This document shows, piece after piece, positions 1 to 8,320 of a DNA stretch of 33,690 bases. The notes below the pieces were generated by a model. The model was not told the DNA's origin. It did no database searches and saw only the letters and a list, made by a program, of their open reading frames with translations. Source of the stretch: Zetaproteobacteria bacterium. Its GTDB lineage: Bacteria; Pseudomonadota; Zetaproteobacteria; Mariprofundales; Mariprofundaceae. How positions within the stretch are numbered: position 1 is the stretch's first letter; the number at the start of each line of letters is the position of its first letter. The DNA lies in NCBI GenBank assembly GCA_021545645.1, contig JAJRWP010000046.1:1-33690 (forward strand), read 5' to 3'. Both the position numbers and the translations under genes were made by a program.

Positions 1-99
1 ACGGATGAAACCATCTATCCAGAACGGCGTGGCTGGGACACTGAAACGTTTACCGTCATCCGACACCATCATGAGGCAGCAACACACCATCTGCGCTGA
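1..99 (+). CDS. possible C-terminal end of a truncated CDS (…TDETIYPERRGWDTETFTVIRHHHEAATHHLR*)
   Basis: Open reading frame 1 from the window edge to TGA at 97-99; no start visible; competes with the 5..211 ORF in another frame. Confidence 0.25.
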   Translation, partial: TDETIYPERRGWDTETFTVIRHHHEAATHHLR

Positions 100-218
100 C
101 CTCGGAGACAACCATGAACCCGGACAAGACATTAGGAATTTGCTGCCCTATACGAGTTCACTTACCATGCGCCAACAGGATGGATCAGGAATTGTGCTTT
201 GTTTTTGTTAAAAGAACC

Positions 219-242
219 GTTCGATTCCCTTCACCCGCTCCA
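219..242 (+). other. tRNA-Gly-like 3' end fragment (T-loop plus acceptor 3' strand plus CCA), putative att scar
   Basis: GTTCGATTCCCTTCACCCGCTCCA reads as T-loop (GTTCGATTC) + acceptor 3' strand CACCCGC + T + CCA. The upstream T-stem half (AACCG) does not pair and no tRNA body precedes it. Confidence 0.55.
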
Positions 243-262
243 AATTATAAGTGTAGGTAAAT

Positions 263-445
263 ATGGATAAAAATAAGACCCGACCCTGCCCTGTTTGCCG
301 CAAAGCGGTGTCGCAGGACATGCCCGATGCCCCCTTTTGCAGCCGTCGCTGTCGGCAAATCGATCTTGGTCGTTGGGCCGCTGGCGATTACCGCGTCGAA
401 GGCGAATCGGCGATGCCGTGGGAACTGGAAAACGATGAAGACTGA
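263..445 (+). CDS. yacG: DNA gyrase inhibitor YacG-like zinc-binding protein
   Basis: 60 aa with CPVC…FCSRRCRQIDLGRW, the YacG zinc-finger signature. Confidence 0.92.
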   Translation: MDKNKTRPCPVCRKAVSQDMPDAPFCSRRCRQIDLGRWAAGDYRVEGESAMPWELENDED

Positions 446-1010
446 CACACATCTGATTCTCGCCTCAACATCACCTTACCGGAAAGCACTACTGGACCGT
501 TTACGCCTTCCTTTTACGGTTTGCGACCCTGATTTCGGGGAAGCAGCGCCGGGAAGCATGCCGCCTGCCGATCTGATTCGGCACAATACCCTCGGCAAAG
601 CAGGTGCGGTTTCGGCACTGCATCCGCATGCAACGGTTATCGCCGCCGATCAGCTTGCCGTGTGCGGCGACATTGTACTCGGCAAACCCGGAAATCATGC
701 CGCAGCCTGCGCGCAATTGGCGATGCTTTCGGGAAAATCCGTGGATTTTATGACCGGCGTCGCCCTGTATTGCGGCGATGAAAACCATTACGCAAGCGTC
801 CCGTTCCGCGTTTATTTCCGTGATTTAAGCGATAGCGAAATTGATGTCTACCTGCGCACCGAACGCCCCTACGGTTGCGCCGGCAGTTTCAAGGCCGAAG
901 CCTTCGGTATCGTCTTATTCGAACGCATGTGCGGCGACGACCCGACGGCATTGATGGGCCTGCCGCTGATTACGCTGGCAGGTTGGTTGAAACCGCTACA
1001 AACAGCTTAA
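435..1010 (+). CDS. maf: Maf family nucleotide pyrophosphatase (YceF-like)
   Basis: MKTDTHLILASTSPYRKALLDRL… and AADQLA… typical of Maf; start trimmed from the 327 ORF to ATG 435, overlapping the yacG end by 11 nt. Confidence 0.9.
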   Translation: MKTDTHLILASTSPYRKALLDRLRLPFTVCDPDFGEAAPGSMPPADLIRHNTLGKAGAVSALHPHATVIAADQLAVCGDIVLGKPGNHAAACAQLAMLSGKSVDFMTGVALYCGDENHYASVPFRVYFRDLSDSEIDVYLRTERPYGCAGSFKAEAFGIVLFERMCGDDPTALMGLPLITLAGWLKPLQTA

Positions 1011-1663
1011 CACGCGCTGTTTTTCTCCGCCCACAGACATTCGTCATAAATCGGGCATAAGTGACATTTGGGCTTGCGGGCGGTGCAGATGTATCGACCA
1101 TGCAACACCAGCCAGTGATGCGCATGTTCCATGAATTTTTTCGGAATTACCTTTACCAGCCCTTTTTCCACAGCCAGCGGTGTTTTACCGGGGGCCAGTC
1201 CTGTGCGGTTGCCGACACGAAAAATATGCGTATCGACAGCAATCGTTGGCTTGCCGAACAACACATTAAGCACCACATTCGCTGTTTTGCGGCCAACGCC
1301 CGGCAGCCGCTCCAGCGCTTCGCGTGTGTCCGGCACAAGGCCGTCATGTTCGTGAACTAAAATCGCGCAAGTCTTGATGATATTTTTCGCTTTGCTGTTG
1401 TACAGACCGATGGACGAAATATACTGCTTTAGCCCATCTTCACCGAGATCAAGAATCGCTTGCGCCGTATTGGCCACCGGATACAACTTGGCGGTTGCCT
1501 TGTTCACACCGACATCGGTGGCTTGCGCGGACAGAATCACCGCCAGCAGCAATTCGAGATCGGAGGTGTAATTTAGTTCGGTAACCGGCTGCGGATTGTC
1601 CGTTTGTAATTTTGCAAACAAACGCGTGACACGCGCCCGCGACATCGGTTTTGCAGCAATCAC
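1007..1663 (-). CDS. nth: endonuclease III
   Basis: HhH motif LPGVGRKTANVVL, VDTHIFRV, C-terminal 4Fe-4S cluster C…CHLCPIYDEC. Confidence 0.95.
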   Translation of the reverse strand: MIAAKPMSRARVTRLFAKLQTDNPQPVTELNYTSDLELLLAVILSAQATDVGVNKATAKLYPVANTAQAILDLGEDGLKQYISSIGLYNSKAKNIIKTCAILVHEHDGLVPDTREALERLPGVGRKTANVVLNVLFGKPTIAVDTHIFRVGNRTGLAPGKTPLAVEKGLVKVIPKKFMEHAHHWLVLHGRYICTARKPKCHLCPIYDECLWAEKNSAC

Positions 1664-1676
1664 GCTTATTGCTGCA

Positions 1677-2213
1677 TTAATTGACTTCGTTCAGGGTCAA
1701 TGTGGCTTTGCGTTTGACCGCTTCGCCGGCAGGGCTGAGTACAGCTTCCACAATCAGCACATTTTTATCGCTAATCGACACCACACGACCGCTATCGCGG
1801 CCAAGATAACTGCCCTTGCGTATCACATAGCCTTTGCCCTCGCTATCCTCGACCATCGCCACATGCGACTTGCCCATTTTCATAATCGCCACCAGTTTCA
1901 GTGCCGCTAAATCGAAATTTTCCAACGGCTCGCGCGTGCGTTGCGAATTTCTAACGCGTATTTTTTCTTTTTTCATGCGGTTATTCCGCTCAATAACCGC
2001 CAAATAGGATTCAAAGGGATCGCGCAACGACGCAATATCCACCTGCGGCGCTTTAATGCGATGCGATGCGACGGAAGTCGGCGCTTTGCCTTTGGCATGT
2101 TCGAGCTTTGCCTTGGCTGGCGATGCCGCCGATTCGGCGGCTGTTGCCAATGGCGTGTGAATAAAGCTCGCGGCCATAAACATGAGCAACATTGCTGTCA
2201 GCTTGTATGTCAT
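1677..2213 (-). CDS. PilP-like pilus assembly / periplasmic protein
   Basis: Signal-like N-terminus MTYKLTAMLLMFMAASF; RDPFE…PLENFDLAALKLVAIM…GKGYVIRKGSYLGRDSGRVVSI resembles PilP. ATG at 2213 preceded by GGAGGT. Confidence 0.72.
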   Translation of the reverse strand: MTYKLTAMLLMFMAASFIHTPLATAAESAASPAKAKLEHAKGKAPTSVASHRIKAPQVDIASLRDPFESYLAVIERNNRMKKEKIRVRNSQRTREPLENFDLAALKLVAIMKMGKSHVAMVEDSEGKGYVIRKGSYLGRDSGRVVSISDKNVLIVEAVLSPAGEAVKRKATLTLNEVN

Positions 2214-2326
2214 ACCACCTCCGGCAGGCAAGTTTGCGAGCTCGCACCGCCCATTCACTTGCTGTTCTGCATCATGCTGAGGCAGAAAAAAGCACACGTC
2301 AAATATTTCGCAGCGCAAAGACGGTA

Positions 2327-3091
2327 TCAAAAGCGGATAAAGCCGCCGATAAACGGCCCGGAAATGGAACTATCCAGCAATATGCCGGAACGATCCAACT
2401 TCAAATCAATCAAACGGTAACCGGCATAAACACCCAAACCCGGCAACGGTGAAAATTCGAGCTGCAGCTCGGTATCGAGGAAATAATTTCCGGCATAACC
2501 AAGATAACCGACACGTCCGTTCAGGCCCAAAAGGTCGGAAATAGCGACACGCCCACGCGCCCCGAGGGTCGGAATAGGCAGGGTGGTCGTTATTGACTGG
2601 CTAAGCCCTGTACTCCGGTTCTGCAATGTTGAAGTAACATGCACGGTTTTCACCGCCGCCTCCACGCCGAGCTGCATGCGTGCCGGAAGATCGTCTATAT
2701 TCAACACATAATAAGTGAGCGACGCATCGAACACATCCGCCTTTAGATTGGCATGCACATTATCGCCAGCGGCATAATTCTGGCCGTTGAATGCAACGCC
2801 AGAGACTAAAATGCCATCAGCGCTAAAATCGAGCGGAAAATAATTCAGTGCAATGCGGAAATCGCCCATTTGCAAGGCTGCTTCAAGGGTTTCCCGATTG
2901 CTGCGTGAGAATTGCATGGTCGAATCGAAATGAATCGGCGTACCCGCCAGCCCACCTGCCGCTGCAGCGAAATGACCGCGCGCATCCAGACTCATATAGC
3001 CGCTTTTCAGCATTACAGTCTCATCGGCAAAAGCGGGAAGGGCCGCCAGCATCAACATGCTATAAAACATCCAGCGCAATAATAAAAACAT
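2327..3091 (-). CDS. outer membrane beta-barrel protein
   Basis: Signal peptide (…LAALPAFA), amphipathic strand pattern, terminal Phe (…GGFIRF). Start at ATG 3091 with GGAGGT SD. Confidence 0.65.
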   Translation of the reverse strand: MFLLLRWMFYSMLMLAALPAFADETVMLKSGYMSLDARGHFAAAAGGLAGTPIHFDSTMQFSRSNRETLEAALQMGDFRIALNYFPLDFSADGILVSGVAFNGQNYAAGDNVHANLKADVFDASLTYYVLNIDDLPARMQLGVEAAVKTVHVTSTLQNRSTGLSQSITTTLPIPTLGARGRVAISDLLGLNGRVGYLGYAGNYFLDTELQLEFSPLPGLGVYAGYRLIDLKLDRSGILLDSSISGPFIGGFIRF

Positions 3092-3212
3092 ATGCACCTC
3101 CTTATCTTTGCCCTCCCGCCCCTTAATGCCGCACTCTGCACATCCCGCAAGGGTTTTCGCGGTGAGCAAAATCACAACTGCTTTAAGGCCGCGAAATCGT
3201 TATATTCGGCAC

Positions 3213-5183
3213 ATGTTGCTGGGCATTGATAGTGGCGGAACCTTTACCGACTTTGTCGTTTGCGACGGCGAGAACGTGCGTTTGCACAAAGAACTGTCCA
3301 CACCGCACGACCCTTCCGAGGCGATTCTGCGCGGCATTGAAGTGTTGGGGCTTGCGCCCGCATCGCTGCATCTGGTGCATGGCTCAACGGTTGCCACCAA
3401 CGCCGTGCTGGAACGAAAAGGCGTAAAAACACTGTTTGTAAGCAATCACGGCTTAGAAGACTTGCTGAGCATCGGACGGCAAACGCGCCGTGAATTGTAC
3501 AATCTTTGCCCGCCGCAAACACCGGCATGGACACAGCCCGACGATTGTTTCGCACTAAGCGGACGTATTGATGCCGAAGGCAAATGCATCGCACTACCCA
3601 CGGCACAAAATCTGCAGGCCTTGCGAAAAAAGGCCGAGGCATACCAAGCGGTTGCCGTATGCACGTTATTTTCCTTTCTCAACCCGGCGCAGGAAAAAAT
3701 GGCTGCCGAAATACTTCCCGAACATGTGTTTGCATCGTTATCGCACCGGGTTTTGCCCGAATATCGTGAATACGAACGCGCCTCGACCACCTTCCTCAAT
3801 GCCTATGTCGGGCCGTTGGTGCAGCGCTATTTACGCCGACTGGCAAAAAAACTATCTCCGCGCCATTTGTTCGTGATGCATTCGACCGGCGGGGTGATGG
3901 ATGTCGAGCAGGCCGGAAATAACGCCGTGCGTATGATTCTCTCCGGTCCAGCTGGCGGTCTGGTCGCCGCTACGGAAATTGGCCGCCAACTGAAGCGGAA
4001 GCGATTGCTCAGCTTCGATATGGGTGGAACCAGCACCGATGTGGCGCTGCTCGATGGACAAGCACACATCACCGTCGAAGGTCATATCGCCGACATGCCG
4101 GTTGCCGTACCGATGCTGGATATGCATACCATCGGGGCCGGTGGCGGCTCGATTGCTTGGCAGGATGCTGCCGGTTTATTGCGTGTCGGCCCGCAATCGG
4201 CCGGTGCACAACCCGGACCCGCCTGCTATGCGCGCGGCGGCGACAAAGTCACCGTCACCGATGCCAATGTCGTGCTGGGGCGTATTCCGCCGACGGCCAA
4301 ACTGGCTGGGAACCTGCCGCTCGATGTGCGCCGGGCGCAGCAAGTCATCGGCGAATTGGCGCAATGTTTCGGCTTGTCCGATGAAGCCATGGCGCTGGGC
4401 ATCATTCGCATTGCCGAGGAAAGCATGGCGGCGGCTTTGCGTGTTGTTTCGGTGCAACGCGGCTTCGATCCGGCTGAATTTTCTCTGCTTTGTTTCGGTG
4501 GCGGCGGCGGTTTGCATGCCTGCGCCCTCGGCGAAGCACTTGGCGTGGAAAATGTGCTGCTGCCGGTGGGTAGCGGTGCTTTTTCGGCGATGGGCATGCT
4601 GATTGGCAAGCGGCAATGCGATTTGTCGCGCAGTCGCCGCCTGCTGTTGCAGCATGCCGATACGCCAAGCCAAGCCGCAGGTGTTTTTGCAGCCCTGGAA
4701 AATGATGCCAGACAACGCATGCCCGGCCTTGATCTGACATTGGAAAAAAGTGCAGACGTGCGCTATGTCGGGCAAGGCTTTCATCTGACCATCCCGTGGC
4801 AAAACGATATGGCCTTGCTGCACAGCGATTTTAGCGAACGTCATCAGCAAACCTATGGGCATACGCTGGATCGCCCGCTGGAAGTAATGACGCTGCGTCT
4901 AAGCGCATGCGCCGACAGCCAAAGCCTGCAATTGCCGGAACTGACAACAGCCACGTCGCCTGCCGAAGCCTGCGCCGAATCAATCGTCAGCGGCGTTGGC
5001 CAAGTGCCGCATTTTCGCCGCCAAAGCTTGCATCCGGGGCATGCGATTTGCGGCCCGGCACTGATTCTCGAAGACACCGCAACGCTGTGGCTGCCGCCGG
5101 ATTGGCAACTTGGCGTCTCAACATACGGGCATTTGCTGCTGTCACAGCAAAAAACAGGGCTTTCAGCGAGGAAAAACGCATGA
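3213..5183 (+). CDS. hyuA: hydantoinase A / 5-oxoprolinase N-terminal family protein
   Basis: MLLGIDSGGTFTDFVV, HGSTVATNAVLERKG, SGPAGG, DMGGTSTDVAL motifs of the HyuA family. Confidence 0.92.
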   Translation: MLLGIDSGGTFTDFVVCDGENVRLHKELSTPHDPSEAILRGIEVLGLAPASLHLVHGSTVATNAVLERKGVKTLFVSNHGLEDLLSIGRQTRRELYNLCPPQTPAWTQPDDCFALSGRIDAEGKCIALPTAQNLQALRKKAEAYQAVAVCTLFSFLNPAQEKMAAEILPEHVFASLSHRVLPEYREYERASTTFLNAYVGPLVQRYLRRLAKKLSPRHLFVMHSTGGVMDVEQAGNNAVRMILSGPAGGLVAATEIGRQLKRKRLLSFDMGGTSTDVALLDGQAHITVEGHIADMPVAVPMLDMHTIGAGGGSIAWQDAAGLLRVGPQSAGAQPGPACYARGGDKVTVTDANVVLGRIPPTAKLAGNLPLDVRRAQQVIGELAQCFGLSDEAMALGIIRIAEESMAAALRVVSVQRGFDPAEFSLLCFGGGGGLHACALGEALGVENVLLPVGSGAFSAMGMLIGKRQCDLSRSRRLLLQHADTPSQAAGVFAALENDARQRMPGLDLTLEKSADVRYVGQGFHLTIPWQNDMALLHSDFSERHQQTYGHTLDRPLEVMTLRLSACADSQSLQLPELTTATSPAEACAESIVSGVGQVPHFRRQSLHPGHAICGPALILEDTATLWLPPDWQLGVSTYGHLLLSQQKTGLSARKNA

Positions 5184-6778
5184 ATGCCATCGAACTCAGC
5201 CTGTTTGCGCATCGCCTGAGTGCCGTTTGCGATGAAATGGGCGCGGTGCTCAAACGCACGGCGATTTCGCCGAATATCAGGGACCGCGAGGATTATTCTT
5301 GTGCGCTATTCGATGCCGATGGCGAATTGGTGGCACAAGCGGCGCATATTCCGGTTCACCTCGGTTCGATGGCTTATTGCATGCGCGATGTGGTGCGCCG
5401 AATCGACTGGCAGGACGGCGATGTGGCGGTATTTAACGACCCGTTTCTCGGCGGCACCCACCTGCCGGACATCACCGTGGTGCAACCCGTATTTTTCGAT
5501 GGTCAATGCATCGGCTTTGCCGCCAGCCGCGCGCATCATGCCGATGTCGGCGGCATCACCCCCGGTTCGATGGGTATTCACCGGCAACTGAGCGACGAAG
5601 GTGTGGTGATTTCTCCCGGCCTTTGGTGGCGCGCCGGTCGCGAAAAAACCGTTTTTTTACGCGAGTTTTTCACCCGCGTACGCAATCCCGACGAGCGCTT
5701 GGCCGATTTAAGCGCCCAGCGCGCCTGCTGCGCCTGCGGAGCCCGGCGTTTGCAGGCCATGCACGCCAGCCACGACTGCCGACATGCATTCAAGAGCCTG
5801 CTGGAAGTATCCGAAGCCTATGGACGCACGGCTATAGCGGCGATTGCCGATGGCGAATACCGTTTCGATGATATTTTGGAGGATGACGGATTGGCTAGCA
5901 CGCCGTTGAGCATAAATGTGACGATTCGCATCCAAGGCGACAATGCCAAGGTCGATTTTTCCGGCAGCGCAGCGCAATGCAGCGGGCCGCTTAATTGCCC
6001 GATGCCGGTGACTGCTGCCGCCGTGTTTTATGCTTTTCGCTGCCTAATGCCGCCGGAAACACCGCAAACTTCGGCTGTTTTCCGCTGTATCGAACTATCC
6101 GCGCCAAAGGGCTGCCTGCTCAATCCGCATGCGGGCGCGGCAGTGGCGGCGGGCAATGTCGAAACCAGTCAGCGCATTGTCGATGTGGTGCTGGGTGCAT
6201 TGGCCGAAGCGGCTCCCGAACGCATTCCGGCGGCAGCGCAAGGGACGATGAATAATGTAATTTTCGGCGGCATGTGCAACGAAGATTCAGGAAGCGATTC
6301 GAGAAAAACTGCTTGGGTATATTACGAAACACTGGCCGGTGGCATGGGCGCGCATGCGAATGGTGACGGACTTTCCGCCGTGCAATGCCATATGACCAAT
6401 ACACGCAACACCTCGATTGAAATGCTGGAAATGCATTATCCGTTGCGTATCACGGAATATGCTATTCGGCGCGGTTCCGGCGGCGGCGGGCAATATCGCG
6501 GCGGCGATGGTTTGTGCCGCGAATGGCAGGTGCTGGAAGACTGTCAGGTTTCACTGCTCAGCGAACGGCGAACAAGCGCCCCTTACGGGCTGAACGGCGG
6601 AAAACTCGGCGCAAGTGGGCGGAATTTACTGCTGCGTGACAGAAAAACGCATGTGCTTGCCGCCAAAACCACGCTAGATTTGAAAATCGGCGACCGCTTA
6701 CGCATCGAAACACCGGGCGGCGGCGGTTTTGGCCCGCCGGAAAAAGCAGAAAACATCGCAGGAGAAACAGAGACATGA
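5180..6778 (+). CDS. hyuB: hydantoinase B / 5-oxoprolinase C-terminal family protein
   Basis: NDPFLGGTHLPDITVVQPVF, SRAHHADVGG, RGGSGGGGQYRGGDG; ATGA overlap with hyuA stop. Confidence 0.92.
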   Translation: MNAIELSLFAHRLSAVCDEMGAVLKRTAISPNIRDREDYSCALFDADGELVAQAAHIPVHLGSMAYCMRDVVRRIDWQDGDVAVFNDPFLGGTHLPDITVVQPVFFDGQCIGFAASRAHHADVGGITPGSMGIHRQLSDEGVVISPGLWWRAGREKTVFLREFFTRVRNPDERLADLSAQRACCACGARRLQAMHASHDCRHAFKSLLEVSEAYGRTAIAAIADGEYRFDDILEDDGLASTPLSINVTIRIQGDNAKVDFSGSAAQCSGPLNCPMPVTAAAVFYAFRCLMPPETPQTSAVFRCIELSAPKGCLLNPHAGAAVAAGNVETSQRIVDVVLGALAEAAPERIPAAAQGTMNNVIFGGMCNEDSGSDSRKTAWVYYETLAGGMGAHANGDGLSAVQCHMTNTRNTSIEMLEMHYPLRITEYAIRRGSGGGGQYRGGDGLCREWQVLEDCQVSLLSERRTSAPYGLNGGKLGASGRNLLLRDRKTHVLAAKTTLDLKIGDRLRIETPGGGGFGPPEKAENIAGETET

Positions 6779-7794
6779 ACATCCTCGGCATTGAAACATC
6801 CTGCGATGAAACGGCAGCGGCAATCTGGCAAAGCACAGCCAATGGCGGGCATATTTTGGCCGAAAAAATCGCTTCGCAAATCGACATTCATGCACGTTTC
6901 GGCGGTGTTGTGCCGGAAATCGCTTCGCGCGAACATCTGACCACACTGCCGCCGCTGGTCGATAGCGTGTTGCAGGATGCGCAGCTTGATTGGTCGGCAA
7001 TCGATGCGCTTGCCGTTACCGCCGGGCCGGGATTGATGGGCGCGCTGCTTGTAGGCACGGCTTGGGCGCGCGCCGCAGCCTGCGTGCATAAAATTCCATT
7101 GATGCCGGTGCATCACATGGAAGGACATTTGCTGGCCCCCGGACTGGATGGCGAATTACCGCCGTTTCCGTTTATTACGCTGCTGGTTTCCGGTGGTCAC
7201 AGCATGCTGGTGCGCGTCGATGCTATCGGATGCTATACACAACTCGGGCAGACGATTGACGATGCCGCTGGTGAATGCTTCGATAAATCCGCGCGCTTGT
7301 TGGACATGCCCTATCCGGGCGGCCCGGCGATTGCACAACTGGCCGAGACTGGGAATGCGGCGCGCTTCCCCCTGCCGCGCCCGATGTTGAATAAAGATAA
7401 GCTGAATTTCAGTTTTTCCGGTTTAAAAACTGCGGTGATGTATGCAGTGCGCGGACTCAGCGATATGGATGATCAAACGCGCGCCGATATGGCGGCTTCG
7501 GTCGAAGCGGCAATTTGCGATGTACTGGTCGGTAAAAGCCTGCGTGCCTGCCGCCGTGAACATATCAAGCATCTGGTCATTGCCGGTGGGGTGGCCGCCA
7601 ATGGTTATTTGCGCCGTTTATTGGATGAAAAGGCGAATGCCGCACATATCAGCGTCCACATGCCGCGCCCGGAACATTGTACCGACAACGCCGCAATGAT
7701 TGCTTTTGCCGCCGCCCAGCGCTTGCAACGGGGCATCACACCACCCGAAGCTTGGGATGCCCGGCCACGCTGGCCGCTGGCCGAACTCGCATAA
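6775..7794 (+). CDS. tsaD: tRNA N6-adenosine threonylcarbamoyltransferase
   Basis: MNILGIETSCDETAAAI, HHMEGHLLAP, SGGHSMLV, GGVAANGYLRR; ATGA overlap with hyuB. Confidence 0.97.
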   Translation: MNILGIETSCDETAAAIWQSTANGGHILAEKIASQIDIHARFGGVVPEIASREHLTTLPPLVDSVLQDAQLDWSAIDALAVTAGPGLMGALLVGTAWARAAACVHKIPLMPVHHMEGHLLAPGLDGELPPFPFITLLVSGGHSMLVRVDAIGCYTQLGQTIDDAAGECFDKSARLLDMPYPGGPAIAQLAETGNAARFPLPRPMLNKDKLNFSFSGLKTAVMYAVRGLSDMDDQTRADMAASVEAAICDVLVGKSLRACRREHIKHLVIAGGVAANGYLRRLLDEKANAAHISVHMPRPEHCTDNAAMIAFAAAQRLQRGITPPEAWDARPRWPLAELA

Positions 7795-7822
7795 ACCAAG
7801 GATTGATTGATCGGCAACGCCC

Positions 7823-8152
7823 TTAAGCAACACCTTCGATTAGGCTGCGAATTTCTTCAATCGCATCGTGATTTTCGGCTTCGATCAGGCCGATAATATG
7901 GCTTTCGATGGTGCGCGGCAGCAGATTCGGTTCGTCCAGCGAGCCGCGCGAGTAAATGATAAAACCATTGAGAAAGCCTTCAAAATGCTCGTTGCAGAGT
8001 TTTTCGTAGTTTTTATTTTTCGGCCCGGCCATAAAGGCTTTGATCTGACTGCTGCTGAATTCAAAACCGCCCAGTGCAAAAACCTCTTTCATTTCGAAAT
8101 GCTTGAGATTGTTGGCGATGGCTATTTTTTTGAGGATATTGTTATTGGTCAT
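7823..8152 (-). CDS. DUF1456 (YehS-like) protein, single-repeat form
   Basis: MTNNNILKKIAIANNLKHFEMKEVFALGGFE…FLNGFIIYSRG matches the DUF1456 repeat; only one repeat seen. Confidence 0.75.
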   Translation of the reverse strand: MTNNNILKKIAIANNLKHFEMKEVFALGGFEFSSSQIKAFMAGPKNKNYEKLCNEHFEGFLNGFIIYSRGSLDEPNLLPRTIESHIIGLIEAENHDAIEEIRSLIEGVA

Positions 8153-8320
8153 GGCCTTAGCCTAGCCAATCACAGGTAAGATGGCACGGCATACGCCCAG
8201 CTCGCCCTGCCAAGCATCCTGTTGACGCCTCAGCCTCGGCGCTTATTTCCCGCTATTTTCTAATGGTTTCTTAATGTGCAACAAGGCATGCTTGGCAACT
8301 GGTAATTTCCGAAGGTGTAA

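Noticed and set aside
5-211. 68-aa + strand ORF at the window start
   Set aside because: No SD or recognisable features; overlaps a competing frame and the putative element end; cannot be supported.
219-242. Intact tRNA-Gly gene
   Set aside because: Only the 3' 24 nt match; T-stem does not pair and D-/anticodon arms are absent.
1007-1010. maf/nth convergent stop overlap through a TTAA palindrome
   Set aside because: Real (4-nt overlap) but a common consequence of compact genomes; no special function implied.
4176-4862. 228-aa minus-strand ORF inside hyuA
   Set aside because: Antisense to strong HyuA motifs; His/Arg/Gln-rich translation typical of spurious antisense frames.
7823-8152. DUF1456 protein as novel because it has only one repeat
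   Set aside because: Single-repeat variants may be ordinary; no contextual support for novelty.
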